Below, piece after piece: positions 35,492 to 45,209 of a DNA stretch of 64,000 nt. How positions within the stretch are numbered: the first letter of the stretch is position 1; each line of letters begins with the position of its first letter. The notes beneath the pieces were generated by a model, which saw only the letters and a list, made by a program, of their open reading frames with translations, searched no databases and was not told the origin of the DNA. Both the position numbers and the translations under genes were made by a program. This DNA is from G965240365 sp965240365 (GTDB lineage: Bacteria > Pseudomonadota > Gammaproteobacteria > Eutrophobiales > Eutrophobiaceae), in assembly GCA_965240365.1 (NCBI GenBank), contig OZ251218.1, positions 2,294,001-2,358,000 of the forward strand, written 5' to 3'.

Positions 35492-37420
35492 TCATTGCAT
35501 AGAATGCTCATCCAACCACGCTTGCAGCATCAGTACGTCCCACAGGTGATAGTGCCAGCGCCGTTTCCCGCTCACATGCTCCTGCCACATTCGCCGGATC
35601 GGACCCGGGGCGAGGATACCGTCCTCGCGCAGGCGTTTCTCGTCGAGTAAGTCTTCTCCCCAATCGCGCAGCGGGCCGCGTAACCACTGCTCGATAGGTA
35701 CACCGAAGCCCATTTTCGGTCGCTCCATCAACTCACGTGGAACATGTCTGTACAGAACCTGACGCAGCAACCATTTGCTCTCACCGTTGCGGTACTTCAA
35801 ATCGGTTGGCACACGCCAGGCGAATTCGACGACACGGTGGTCGAGTAGTGGAACGCGGGCTTCAAGGCTGACGGCCATACTCGCCCGATCGACTTTGGTC
35901 AGAATGTCATCCGGCAGATACGTCTGCATGTCGAGCAGCATCATTCGTTCGCGCAAACCGGGAAGCGGCGGCAGGTCGCCGGGGTGATCTAGCATCGTTT
36001 CAGGTTCATGGGCGCCGAGGACGAGCGCCGCCGGATCCTTGGCATGCGAAACCAAATCACGGTAGAACGCCTGACCGCTTCGGTGCGATAGAACCTCGGC
36101 CAGCTTCGGCAACCTGTCCGGCAGGCTGGAGACTTGCAGGCGGCGCGGCAAGGCGCGTTGTATCCGGTCTAGTGCGCCCCCTGGCGCTCTTCGGACAAAC
36201 GTTGCCAACAATCGGCGCGCCGGCGGCGGGACACGGCTCAGTTTTTTCCAGATGTCATAGCCCAGTAGGTAGCGGTTGTAGCCGCAGAAAAGTTCGTCCC
36301 CGCCATCACCGGACAGGCCGACGGTAACGTGCTGACGCGCCAGGCGGCTGACCAGGAAAGTCGGAATCTGGGATGAATCGGCGAAAGGTTCGTCATAGAT
36401 TTTGGGCAGATCGGGAATCACGGCCATGGCCTGCCCGGGCGCGACATAAAGTTCAGTATGCTCCGTACCCAAATGCGCTGCTACCGCTTTCGCGTGTTGG
36501 GCCTCGTTATACGCTTCTTCCCGAAAACCAATAGAAAACGTCTTTACAGGCCGATCGCTTTGCTGCTGCATCAGAGCAGCCACGATGCTGGAATCGTATC
36601 CCCCGGAGAGGAACGCGCCAAGCGGAACGTCTGCCGCCATGCGCCGCCCGACAGCGTCGAGAAGCAGCGCCTCCAACTCGTCCGTAAGCGCCTCGGGTGA
36701 GTCTTCGCTCGTCGCGCGCGCCGCTACCTCGTTGATGTCCCAGTAGCGGATCGGATTGGCGATCGCCTGGCCACTGTCGCTAATGGCCACGAAATGCGCC
36801 GGTGGCAATTTGCGGATGCCCCGGTAAATGCTCCAAGGTGCGGGTATGTAGTTGTGGCGCAGAAAAAGCGTCAACGCCTCGCGATCGAGCCGCCCGTTCC
36901 AGCACGGATGCACCGTGAGGGCCTTGAGCTCGGACCCAAACAACAGCGTTTTACCGCCATGCCCGTAGTACAACGGCTTTTCTCCCATCCGGTCCCGAGC
37001 CAGATACAGGACACGTTCTGCCTCGTCCCAGAGCGCGAACGCGAACATGCCGTTGAGACGCTCCAGTGCTCCCCGCACTCCCCAGTGGCGCAGCGCGGCA
37101 AGCAAGGTTTCCGTGTCGGAGTGCCCGCGCCAGTCAAATCCGCCGCCTTCGCGCTTGAGGTCAGCGCGCAGATCAAGATGGTTGTAGATCTCACCGTTGT
37201 AGATCAGAACATATCGCCCACAAGGGGAAAGCATGGGCTGGTGACCGGCAGGGGAGAGATCGATAATCGACAGGCGCCGATGTGCAAGCGCCAGCCCAGC
37301 CGTTTTATCGCACCATACACCCGACCCGTCCGGACCACGATGCGCGATTCGGTCAGCCATGCGCATTGCCGTTGTCTCGTCGGCGACCGAATCGCCCCAA
37401 TAGCCGACAATGCCACACAT
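35492..37420 (-). CDS. AsnB-like glutamine-hydrolysing amidotransferase
   Basis: 642 residues. The Ntn-amidotransferase domain starts with the catalytic Cys2 (MCGIVGYWGDS), with HRGPDGSGVW, RRLSIIDLSPAGHQPM and YNGEIYNHLDLR. The C-terminal synthetase domain has the PP-loop ATP motif FLSGGYDSSIVAAL. Copies inside polysaccharide loci often amidate uronic acids or modify amino sugars rather than make free asparagine; that fits the dehydrogenase at 53701, but is inferred from context. The ATG is followed at once by the essential Cys, fixing the start. Confidence 0.95.
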   Translation of the reverse strand: MCGIVGYWGDSVADETTAMRMADRIAHRGPDGSGVWCDKTAGLALAHRRLSIIDLSPAGHQPMLSPCGRYVLIYNGEIYNHLDLRADLKREGGGFDWRGHSDTETLLAALRHWGVRGALERLNGMFAFALWDEAERVLYLARDRMGEKPLYYGHGGKTLLFGSELKALTVHPCWNGRLDREALTLFLRHNYIPAPWSIYRGIRKLPPAHFVAISDSGQAIANPIRYWDINEVAARATSEDSPEALTDELEALLLDAVGRRMAADVPLGAFLSGGYDSSIVAALMQQQSDRPVKTFSIGFREEAYNEAQHAKAVAAHLGTEHTELYVAPGQAMAVIPDLPKIYDEPFADSSQIPTFLVSRLARQHVTVGLSGDGGDELFCGYNRYLLGYDIWKKLSRVPPPARRLLATFVRRAPGGALDRIQRALPRRLQVSSLPDRLPKLAEVLSHRSGQAFYRDLVSHAKDPAALVLGAHEPETMLDHPGDLPPLPGLRERMMLLDMQTYLPDDILTKVDRASMAVSLEARVPLLDHRVVEFAWRVPTDLKYRNGESKWLLRQVLYRHVPRELMERPKMGFGVPIEQWLRGPLRDWGEDLLDEKRLREDGILAPGPIRRMWQEHVSGKRRWHYHLWDVLMLQAWLDEHSMQ

Positions 37421-37452
37421 GTTGTTTCTTGCTTTTGATTAAAAATTAGACT

Positions 37453-37649
37453 TTAAAATCCAGGGCGCACAATATAGAGTGGGCTGTCAGATAATTTTAT
37501 TCCTTCAAGACCGGATTTCTTGAGAAATGCGATAATTTCTGCCTTGGAAAATCTTTTCTCTAATCTGGTACGGAATCTATTCAAGGTATCATTTCGTATT
37601 TGATAAAAGGGTTTCTCATTATAATCAGATAAGGGAAGATTTTATCTCT
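37453..37649 (-). pseudogene. C-terminal remnant of a SAM-dependent methyltransferase
   Basis: The frame ending at a TAA at 37453-37455 reads DYNEKPFYQIRNDTLNRF, then TRLEKRFSKAEIIAFLKKSG and EGIKLSDSPLY. This matches the C-terminal part of class I methyltransferases found in EPS clusters ('DTLNRFGTPLEKRFTKAEI...AGLENI'). The catalytic SAM domain is missing; the frame closes at about 37650, 40 bp before the polymerase gene. It lies upstream of asnB. Confidence 0.6.
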
Positions 37650-37691
37650 TTCAGGTTTAACTTCTCGCCGCTGATAGATTTCCCACCAGCT

Positions 37692-38930
37692 TCAGCGGTT
37701 GGTCGCCGGCGGAGAAGCGCAGTTGTTTTCACCGTGCCTGGCAACGGTCGACGCTCGTTCCAGCGAGGAGTATGAGCGCTGCGACAAAATATATGAAACC
37801 GTTGAAAACATCAGGAGCCAGGACAACTGTGGGTGACCGCTGAGGAACCAACCCGTTGTTTGATAGGTGGTCAAAAAGGCGATGGTCCATAGACTGCCCG
37901 CCAAGATGATGCTGCGCTCGGCAGAGAGAGGCAGCTTTAGGGCAATTCGTGCGCTCCTGACCGCCCTTACGATCCAAAAGAGCGCCAACAGGATCAGAAA
38001 CGCAAAACCTACTATTCCGGTCTCTGCCAGTGCGCTCACATAAGCATTGCTGATCTTATACACTGGATAATACGCTGTCGTCTGCAGCGACGCTGCCAAT
38101 CTGTCGACATCATAACTGATTCGATCCAGCGCCTGGTTGATCCCGATGCCAAAGATCGGGTTTTCCCGAAAATATTCCAGTCCGATCTGAATGGAAAAAA
38201 GCCGATTATTCAGGGAATATTCAAATTTGGCATCGAGCCAGGACAGATTACTAAGATTAATTGACAGTAGCGTCAGGAGACCGGTCGTGAGCACAGCCAA
38301 CATTCTGATCAGGGTGGACCGAGATAGCAAGATAACATAGATCGCAAGGCTGACCACGCTTAACATCAGTGCGGCCTTGCCCCCCGTCATCAGTAGAGTC
38401 CCAAAGCACAGGCCGACAAAAAGATACCTGCGTTCGAAGACAAAATAAAGCAGCAGAAAAACTATAACCGGAGTGAATGAATCGCCCAGATAGCCAAAGG
38501 CGCGATAGCCCGCAATTCCACTCGGATAGCGCTCTCCGATGCCCAGAAAGTACGAAGAAACGATCGACAGGAACGTAATCCAGAACAACGCATGGATCCC
38601 TGTCCTGAAGCCCAGCGTTAAATCCCGAATGTGCCAATGAGTGCCACGCACCACCCAGAATGGGATGTAAGCTATAAGCGTGGCGATAAAAAACTGGATG
38701 CCGAAGGTGACATTGCCCTGATCGATGAAAAACTGTTGTACGATCAGATGCAGCGCATAAAGCAGCACCAGCCCTACATCGAGATAACTTTCCCGAGCGA
38801 TCCTCGACCGCATGAACATGACCGTGACCACAAAAGCAACAAGTAGAACCTCATATTGCCAATAGGGGCCAATATCAATTGAATATAAAAGCGGCGTTAG
38901 AAAGAAGAATGTTAGCTTATACTTATTCAT
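37692..38930 (-). CDS. O-antigen/EPS polymerase (Wzy-like), polytopic membrane protein
   Basis: 412 residues with about ten hydrophobic helices (TFFFLTPLLYSIDIG, VLLVAFVVTVMFM, FIATLIAYIPFWVV, VIVFLLLYFVF, IVGFAFLILLALFWIV and others). A large periplasmic loop includes ENPIFGIGINQALDRISYD, the NPxFGxG-type motif common to Wzy/O-antigen ligase family members, then YKISNAYVSALAETGIVGF. It has low similarity to any specific type, as usual for polymerases. The role as polymerase rather than ligase is inferred from its place in the locus. Confidence 0.88.
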   Translation of the reverse strand: MNKYKLTFFFLTPLLYSIDIGPYWQYEVLLVAFVVTVMFMRSRIARESYLDVGLVLLYALHLIVQQFFIDQGNVTFGIQFFIATLIAYIPFWVVRGTHWHIRDLTLGFRTGIHALFWITFLSIVSSYFLGIGERYPSGIAGYRAFGYLGDSFTPVIVFLLLYFVFERRYLFVGLCFGTLLMTGGKAALMLSVVSLAIYVILLSRSTLIRMLAVLTTGLLTLLSINLSNLSWLDAKFEYSLNNRLFSIQIGLEYFRENPIFGIGINQALDRISYDVDRLAASLQTTAYYPVYKISNAYVSALAETGIVGFAFLILLALFWIVRAVRSARIALKLPLSAERSIILAGSLWTIAFLTTYQTTGWFLSGHPQLSWLLMFSTVSYILSQRSYSSLERASTVARHGENNCASPPATNR

Positions 38931-38939
38931 GGCAGCGTT

Positions 38940-40070
38940 TCAACGGGAGGCAGCTGCATCGGACAGAAGCGCCTCCCATCGATCAGTAACATCGCTTAAG
39001 CTGAATTGACCGGCAACCGCCTTTTGTGCTGCAGTACCCAGGCGCCTGCGCAGAACGGGGTCCCGCATCAATCGGGCCAGCCCCGCAGCAAAAGCGGCGA
39101 CCCGGGTAGCCTGTCCTGCGACTGATCTTGATTCTGGCATTACCAAAAGGCCGGTTACCTGATCGTCGATCACTTCGTTTGTGCCCGGGCAATCGGCAAA
39201 GCCCAGCACGGCGAGCCCGTGCTGCATCGCTTCAATGGTCACCAGACCAAAGGATTCATAGGCCGAACTCAGTGCAAAGATATCTGCCTCGCGATAAGCC
39301 GCGTGGATGGCCTGGGTTACACCTGGCATATCGACCCGATCCGTTATGCTTAGCCTTCTTGCCAGTGCCTCCAATTCGGGCCGAAGAGCACCGTCCCCCA
39401 GGATCCGCAGTCGCCAAGATGGGAAAGCTGGTGCCAACTGCGCAAAAGCCGACAGTAGCGTGGCCTGGTCTTTTCCAGGATCCAGCCGACCAACATTCAA
39501 AATCACATTCTGCCCTCCAGCCAGGCCGTCGGCCATACTGCCAGACAAGGGCTCCACCGGGTTGGTTATCGCGACCATGCGATTACGAATCGCCTTAGGA
39601 TACCTAGCACGGATTTCGTCGGACAGCACCGTGATGCGAGTCAAGAACGGCGCGGCGAAGCGATACAACAGTGCCTGAACCGGCCGCCCCTTAAAGTGAT
39701 CAGGCACGATATGGTCAGAGCCGACAACAGGAATTCCAGTGCCGGCAAGCGCCGGGCCCAGAAGAATAAAGGTCGAGAGATTGAACCCGATTGCCACATC
39801 CGGGCGCAATGTGGTGATAGCGCATCGTAGTGCGGCGATGCGTGACACTGTCTCGCGGAAGCGTGCCGGAAGGGCGGAATCGCCGATGTCCAGGTCGACT
39901 CGGATCACGCCCGGATGCAGCGGATAAAACGGCGCATTATCTGGCGCATCGAAGGTCAGAAGCGACACCTCATGCCCGCGTTGCACCAGCTCAGAAGCCA
40001 GAAGGCACAACACTCGCTCGGCCCCCCCGGCCAGACCCGCAAGCCGCTTGATCACAAAAAGTAATTTCAT
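38940..40070 (-). CDS. Family 4 glycosyltransferase (GalNAc-transferase-like)
   Basis: About 376 residues from ATG 40070 (MKLLFVIKRLAGLAGGAERVL); the longer frame upstream overlaps the previous gene and is rejected. GGAERVLCLLA near the N-terminus, C-terminal ILNVGRLDPGKDQATLLSAFAQL and SSAYESFGLVTIEAMQHGLAVLGFADCPGTNEVI. This pattern is typical of PglH/WbnE-like GT4 enzymes. One of three similar GT4 domains in this locus (also 40090-41181 and the fusion at 45210). Confidence 0.93.
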   Translation of the reverse strand: MKLLFVIKRLAGLAGGAERVLCLLASELVQRGHEVSLLTFDAPDNAPFYPLHPGVIRVDLDIGDSALPARFRETVSRIAALRCAITTLRPDVAIGFNLSTFILLGPALAGTGIPVVGSDHIVPDHFKGRPVQALLYRFAAPFLTRITVLSDEIRARYPKAIRNRMVAITNPVEPLSGSMADGLAGGQNVILNVGRLDPGKDQATLLSAFAQLAPAFPSWRLRILGDGALRPELEALARRLSITDRVDMPGVTQAIHAAYREADIFALSSAYESFGLVTIEAMQHGLAVLGFADCPGTNEVIDDQVTGLLVMPESRSVAGQATRVAAFAAGLARLMRDPVLRRRLGTAAQKAVAGQFSLSDVTDRWEALLSDAAASR

Positions 40071-40089
40071 CTCCGTGCTCGCATTCCAG

Positions 40090-41181
40090 CTAAGTGTCAG
40101 CCAAAGGCATCTCAAACACCTCTTCCCAGGCCTTAAACCATGAGGCTGTGCCAAAGATTTCCGTGATCCGCATCGAAGCTGCCGCCTGGGACTCATGGTT
40201 GGTTTGGTCCCCGATTGCCTTAAGCAGCCCCGACGCAAGCGTCTCTGCCGTTTCCGGTCCGTCGAAAAGATAACCCGCCCCCACCGCCTCTATCAGATCG
40301 GCGACCCCCTTGGTGCTGCGGAACCCAGAGGGGATCAGGCCAGCGCTCATCGCCTCTGCTTGCGCGTTTGGGAAGCCCTCCCATTGTGAAGGCTGACAAT
40401 ACAGCGTGGCAGTTTCGAACAGCGCGCGCAGATCCTTCTGCGGCGGTAAAAGCGTTACCGCTCCGGCCAGGCCAAGCGCCTTGATCTGTTGGTCCAGTGC
40501 CGCGCGGCCCGCACCGTCTCCTACGATGACCAGCCGCCAACCCGGAGCCTGGGTGAGGATACGCGGCCAGGCCTCGACCAGAAGATGCATCCGCTTTTGC
40601 GCCTCGATCCGCCCAATGGACAGCACAATCTTGTCACGCCTCTGCCCGCCCAGGGGTGTGTAGGGGTAAACCGGGTTATGCACGACCCTGATCTTGGGTC
40701 GCAACTTGGCCGGATAATCGGCGATATAACCGGGGAATTGCACAGTTATTTTCCATGCCCAAGCCATTAGCCGAAAGCTGAGGTTTGATTGTTTGCGACT
40801 AATGTACGTGTAAATCGACAGCGCGTGCCGCTCTGAATTCACGATTTTTAACCCACATAACATTGTCGCCGCCAAAGCGCGCGGCAATAGTCCATGATGA
40901 AAGCACACCAGAATCTCAGTTCGAGGTTCCGTCTTTAGCGCGCGCCGCATTCGTATCAGAATTCCAAACCGCTCAAGAACCGAGAGTTGGCCGCGCCCTA
41001 GTTTTTTCCAGATGACGCGGGGATCGAGATCATAGAACGACTCAGCATTCGGCACGTCAAAGGTTAAAAGCTTTACATCGCACTTCCGCGATACCAGCTT
41101 GTTGGCCAGATACACGGCATTTCGCTCGATCCCGCCCGCCATCCGGTGAAAGCGAATGCACAAGAGCGCTATAGAAGCCAT
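40090..41181 (-). CDS. Family 4 glycosyltransferase
   Basis: About 363 residues from ATG 41181 (MASIALLCIRFHRMAGGIERNAVYLAN). The donor domain has IVLSIGRIEAQKRMHLLVEAW and PSQWEGFPNAQAEAMSAGLIPSGF. It ends 19 bp before the next GT4 start. The N-terminal part overlaps the end of a degenerate methyltransferase frame (41169-41633), suggesting a rearranged junction just upstream. Confidence 0.93.
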   Translation of the reverse strand: MASIALLCIRFHRMAGGIERNAVYLANKLVSRKCDVKLLTFDVPNAESFYDLDPRVIWKKLGRGQLSVLERFGILIRMRRALKTEPRTEILVCFHHGLLPRALAATMLCGLKIVNSERHALSIYTYISRKQSNLSFRLMAWAWKITVQFPGYIADYPAKLRPKIRVVHNPVYPYTPLGGQRRDKIVLSIGRIEAQKRMHLLVEAWPRILTQAPGWRLVIVGDGAGRAALDQQIKALGLAGAVTLLPPQKDLRALFETATLYCQPSQWEGFPNAQAEAMSAGLIPSGFRSTKGVADLIEAVGAGYLFDGPETAETLASGLLKAIGDQTNHESQAAASMRITEIFGTASWFKAWEEVFEMPLADT

Positions 41182-41633
41182 CTGTACGCCCGACTGGCAG
41201 TTGTGGGTATCTGAGATTTGTTCATCCGACGCTCTTGTGGCGCGTGCAGGTCTTGACTGCAAGAGATAACAGCGTATATGCGAAGTGCTTCAACCGCCTG
41301 CGCGCGCGTTAAATGCTCAAAAAAGAGCCGATTCCAATGCGCGGCGGATGTGATGTCAAGCCACTGCTCGTTAGTGAAATACCAACCCTTCTGGTGGGTT
41401 TCGGCGGCGCCCAAGATAATCTTAATCTCAGGCAAGGTCTTCAACGCCCTCTGCAAGGCAAGGTGTCGGTACCGATACCGGAGAAACTTGCGGATGAGAC
41501 CTTGCCGCGCCGCCCGGGTTGTTGGGCAAACTTTCGCATGGCTCGGGCGCTGCCGCCGCTTGGTCAAAGACTGGGAGCGGTCCATCCAAAGCGCAACCGC
41601 ACGGCTCACAATCGCCAGTACCAGGCCCATCAC
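41169..41633 (-). pseudogene. Degenerate SAM-methyltransferase, internally deleted
   Basis: The frame reads ALKTLPEIKIILGAAETHQKGWYFTNEQWLDITSAAHWNRLF, then jumps directly to FEHLTRAQAVEALRIYA. Full-length relatives have a segment ending ...AEHV(L/W)EHLT between these blocks and a C-terminal domain after it, both missing here. The last about 35 residues look random. It is a remnant rather than a functional enzyme. The start is uncertain. Confidence 0.55.
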
Positions 41634-42502
41634 ACGAAGGCTCGCAGCCTACTGTTATCCTTCATGAACTTTTGAGCCGGACTCTATATAGACAGTTTTG
41701 TACCTGCTCGCCACGTTTAAGCATATCGCAAATATCCTCAAGTTTCCTCAGCTTCATTTACTCATCCTTCATAAGCGATGTTCGCTTGTTACGATTAGCA
41801 ATAACAAGTTTTGAATGGATACACATAACCCAATTACAAAAATGCAGCTAAAATTTTATGGCTGATCTTCCCGTATAATCAATTACATTAAATAGCGGCT
41901 TATACTTCGCACCGTTAAAGTATTCATCGACAGCTTTACGAGAGCCTTCCCAGTGCCCATAGTCATCAATAATCAATACGCCACCTTTACTTAATATCGG
42001 ATATAAAATGTCCAATTCAGCTTTCGTTGATTCATACCAATCGGTGTCAAGACGCAAGATAGAGATTTCATTCGGCAAATTCCCTTTGTCAGTTAGCGTT
42101 TTACATACATCACCTTTTACAAAGTTGAACGAGTTCAAATCAAGATTAGACTTCAAGCAGTTATCTTTGACATCTTCGAGGGATGCATAGCACCATTCGT
42201 TATGAAATTTACGTTGGCTAATTTGGTACTTGGCTTTAGCAGATTCTTTTGATTTTGCTGCGATATCAAACTCCGTTGGCTCAGTCATCCCTCCAAAAGT
42301 GTCAAACATCCAGACTTTTTTTTCAGCGCCTAATCGTTCAAATATTTTTTTGGCTAATATGCCATTCCCACCGCGCCAAACTCCGCACTCTACAAAGTCT
42401 CCCGAAATATTATTTTTAACGACATACTTACAAGCTTTGAGTGTATTTACAAGACGGGGAACGGTTGCCATGGTGTATTCACTATCTAACACGTATTTAT
42501 TA

Positions 42503-43586
42503 ATCCTTGCATAAATAATCGCAGTTCATATGAAGACTTCCAGGATATATTTCGTATTTTTCATTTTGAAGAAGCTCATGATCAAGCCCGTGCGTTTCTG
42601 AAGAGAATGTAAAATAGCTGACAAGTGCCGTTTCATATCGTGTTTATCCCAGACAGGGCGTTGACTGAGTTGGCGTTTGGCATGATTCCAAACCTGCTCA
42701 TCAGGATTGAGTTCCGGTGAGTACGCTGGCAGGAAAGCCAGCAAAATCTGGCCGTCCTGTTGCTTAAGGAAGCGCCGTGTTTCCTTGCTGTAGTGATATT
42801 TGGCGTTATCAACGATGACCAAAATGGGCTTGCCGGCATCCTTATGGAGCTTTTTTAGAAACTGGATAAACCGGCTTGAGTTCATACCTCCCGCAATGAA
42901 ACTGAAACGCATCTCCCCCCGTGGAGAAATGGCACTAATCATATTAAGCCCAAAACGTCCACCGCTGTCTCTGATAACCGGTGTCTCGCCTCGCTTGCCC
43001 CAGGTGGCGCCCCGGTGCGCATCACTACGTACCGAAGCCTCATCAACAAAGAACAGTTGTGCGCCCATCGCCTTCGCTTGTGCCACGGCCTCAGGAAACG
43101 TCTTGGAAAGATAGCGCTTGACCTGCTTCGGGTCTTGCTTATACGACTTGTAGACCGGACGTTGCGCGCTCAACCCCAGATGCCTCAATAAGCGACTAAT
43201 GGCGCTCTTGCTCAGCTTGACACCGCGTGCTTGCTTGATCAGGGTGCCTAACACGCCCAGAGTCCAAAGACAAAAATCAAACTGATAGTGCATCGGGTTG
43301 CCCATTGTCACCGCGTTATAAACCCACTGCATGTCATCAGCGCTGAGCTTTCTGGGGCGGCCACTACGCTTGCCCTCCTTGAGCGCATCCCATCCGCCGG
43401 CCCGATAACGTGACAGCCAATCGAAAACCGTGCGTTCCGGCAGGTTGTATATCCGCCGAACTAAATGAACAGGTTCTTGGCGGATAACGATTGCTTCAAC
43501 GACATCTTTGCGTTTCTGATTACGTAATTCAATTCTTGTGCTCATGGCAGCATATTATAATACACTGCGAATACTTATGCAAGTAT
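42503..43586 (-). mobile_element. Complete IS630-family insertion sequence
   Basis: 1084 bp. Inverted ends AT(C/A)CTTGCATAAnTAnTCGCAGT and a TA target duplication (42501-42502, 43587-43588). It carries one transposase gene in the same orientation as the methyltransferase gene it interrupts. Confidence 0.92.
42526..43545 (-). CDS. IS630-family transposase
   Basis: 339 residues in a single frame. N-terminal HTH region with RRIYNLPERTVFDWLSRYRAGGWDALKEGKRSGRP, winged-helix-like segment SKSAISRLLRHLGLSAQRP, then the DDE core: LFFVDEASVRSD (first Asp), ILVIVDNAKYH (second Asp) and LLAFLPAYSPELNPDEQVWNHAKR (catalytic E/D region). No truncation or frameshift seen, so it is potentially active. Confidence 0.96.
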   Translation of the reverse strand: MSTRIELRNQKRKDVVEAIVIRQEPVHLVRRIYNLPERTVFDWLSRYRAGGWDALKEGKRSGRPRKLSADDMQWVYNAVTMGNPMHYQFDFCLWTLGVLGTLIKQARGVKLSKSAISRLLRHLGLSAQRPVYKSYKQDPKQVKRYLSKTFPEAVAQAKAMGAQLFFVDEASVRSDAHRGATWGKRGETPVIRDSGGRFGLNMISAISPRGEMRFSFIAGGMNSSRFIQFLKKLHKDAGKPILVIVDNAKYHYSKETRRFLKQQDGQILLAFLPAYSPELNPDEQVWNHAKRQLSQRPVWDKHDMKRHLSAILHSLQKRTGLIMSFFKMKNTKYILEVFI

Positions 43587-43732
43587 TAATAATTAAATCA
43601 ATTTCTACTTCATCTAACTCGACAGCGATGTCGTAATATTTACTTGTTGTTTTATATACGTCGTACCCAAACGATCGAATGAATTTGCGTATGCTTTTTT
43701 TTACAATCTTCATTTCTCGTAAATGCCTGGAT

Positions 43733-44117
43733 TTAAGCGGTGTCTAGGCAGGCAATCAGAATTTCGGGATTTCTGTTGAGCACCCACATGATGTTCCAAC
43801 CCTGCTTTTGAGCGGTCAACAAACTGGACGTACTATTCCGAATGCCTGCCGCGCACCCGGACGGACGCATTCTGTAAACCTGGATTAAAGCCTGCCGCAC
43901 CAAGTTCTTCGCCTTCCTCACCAACCGCCGCGTCTCCGCGACCAACAACATCTCGAAACGTGAAATCCGATCCTCAGTCGTGTTTCGCAAAGTCACCGGC
44001 GGCTTCAGGTCACAGTGGGGGGCACAAGTGCACGCCAGGTATCGGTCTCTCGTAAGCATAGTTATAACGCCATTGACGCCATCAGGGCTTTGGTATCCAA
44101 ACTATCATATCCTGGAA
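43733..44117 (-). pseudogene. Degenerate open frame, possibly an IS66-type transposase remnant
   Basis: The frame reads FGYQSPDGVNGVITMLTRDRY ... RISRFEMLLVAETRRLVRKAK ... SSLLTAQKQGWNIMWVLN and ends 20 bp before the start of the interrupted methyltransferase. The spacing of RFE...NLVRQAL...TAQKQGWN resembles the C-terminal part of IS66-type transposases, but no catalytic domain is present. I am not sure of the family. Confidence 0.35.
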
Positions 44118-44200
44118 ATCGACCACTTTATATCAATCTCCTGGGCAGTTACGATGAATTGGCATCTTGGTGAGCTTAGCTGCGATTAAGTCGCTTATTT

Positions 44201-45208
44201 TTACTTTGATATTCGCCATTCGTGTATAGCACGGCCCGGTGCAGAGCGCAAGAGATGGTGACTGCCACGCAGCGGAAACCGCGCCAAGAACCACCAAAGC
44301 GCCAGGGCGAATTTCAGCCGCTGCCTGCTGAAGTGCAAATAGCGGATGCGGAACCAGTCCTGAGCATATCGCAGACTGCCAGATCGGCGCAGATAGTCGG
44401 CAAATTTCTCGGTCAGCGCCAGCTCTGCCTCTAAGTTCTTTGCCGGCGTCTTATCCAACCCTTGCGAGGCATATTGCTCGAACAACTCTTCCGTGCAGCC
44501 AATGAACCAGCCCCCTGCCAGGGCCAGGCGGATCGCCAGATCCACATCCTCGACCCGCCGCAGCGCCGCGTCGAAACCGCCCAGATCTCGCAGCGTCTGT
44601 GTTCGCGCCATCAACGCGCAGGTGGGCACGCCCGCGCCATAGAACAGGCCGTTAAGGCGGTGATTGAACAGCAGGTAATCCGCCACCGCGGAGCCCTGCG
44701 GCGGCGCGCCCTGAGAACCGATTGCAGGCATCATCAGCATGTAGCCGTTGGGATAGCGCCGACGCCCGGAGGCATAGCAAAAGACCTGATGGTTACCGGT
44801 TGCGGCCTCAAAATCCGTGATCCGCTGGTATTGCGCGCTCAGCCGCCCCGGCAGGCTGACATCATCATCATCGAAGAAGGCAACGAAGGCGCCTTGAGCT
44901 GCGGCCAGGATCGCGTTGCGCGCCACCGCTGGCCCACCATTTCCCGACAGCGTAATCATCCGTCCACAGGGATGGCCGGCAAGAGCCGCCGCGACTACTT
45001 CAGCAGAGCCATCGGTGGAGCAATCATCGACCACGACCACCTCGATCCGAGGCCAGTCCTGGGCCAGGGCGCTGTCAAGCGCGCGCCCAATTGTATCGGC
45101 AGCGTTGTAGCAGGTCAGCCCGATGGTGATCAGCGGCAGAGCGCTAACCCCGGACGCAGCCTCATCCATGGCCTTGGCCGCAGTGTTGGGGGGTGTCTTT
45201 GGCGGCAT
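44201..45208 (-). CDS. Family 2 glycosyltransferase
   Basis: 335 residues, GT-A fold. ITIGLTCYNAADTIGRALDSALAQDWPRIEVVVVDDCSTDGS near the N-terminus, FVAFFDDDDVSLPGRLSAQ (DxD motif), and the acceptor part LRRVEDVDLAIRLALAGGWFIGC. It lies 1 bp after the fusion gene and is clearly paralogous to that protein's middle domain (shared ALxSALAQxWPRxE, FDDDDVS, RRxEDxDLxIRLALAG), so the two derive from a duplication. Confidence 0.93.
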   Translation of the reverse strand: MPPKTPPNTAAKAMDEAASGVSALPLITIGLTCYNAADTIGRALDSALAQDWPRIEVVVVDDCSTDGSAEVVAAALAGHPCGRMITLSGNGGPAVARNAILAAAQGAFVAFFDDDDVSLPGRLSAQYQRITDFEAATGNHQVFCYASGRRRYPNGYMLMMPAIGSQGAPPQGSAVADYLLFNHRLNGLFYGAGVPTCALMARTQTLRDLGGFDAALRRVEDVDLAIRLALAGGWFIGCTEELFEQYASQGLDKTPAKNLEAELALTEKFADYLRRSGSLRYAQDWFRIRYLHFSRQRLKFALALWWFLARFPLRGSHHLLRSAPGRAIHEWRISK

Positions 45209-45209
45209 C

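Larger units (their letters stand above)
41848..43713 (-). pseudogene. TylF/MycF-family O-methyltransferase split by IS630
   Basis: The 5' piece (43713-43587) starts MKIVKKSIRKFIRSFGYDVY and the 3' piece (42500-41848) continues KYVLDSEYTMATVPRLVNTL, DFVECGVWRGGNGILAKKIF (SAM site), VWMFDTFGGMTEPT, ISILRLDTDWYESTKAELD (metal-binding Asp), GGVLIIDDYGHWEGSRKAVDEYF. Removing the 1084-bp IS630 and one TA joins them in frame to give 259 residues, the normal length. Such enzymes methylate sugars in capsule and antibiotic pathways. The remaining 3' piece could be translated from a GTG at 42492 but lacks about 45 N-terminal residues. Confidence 0.9.
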
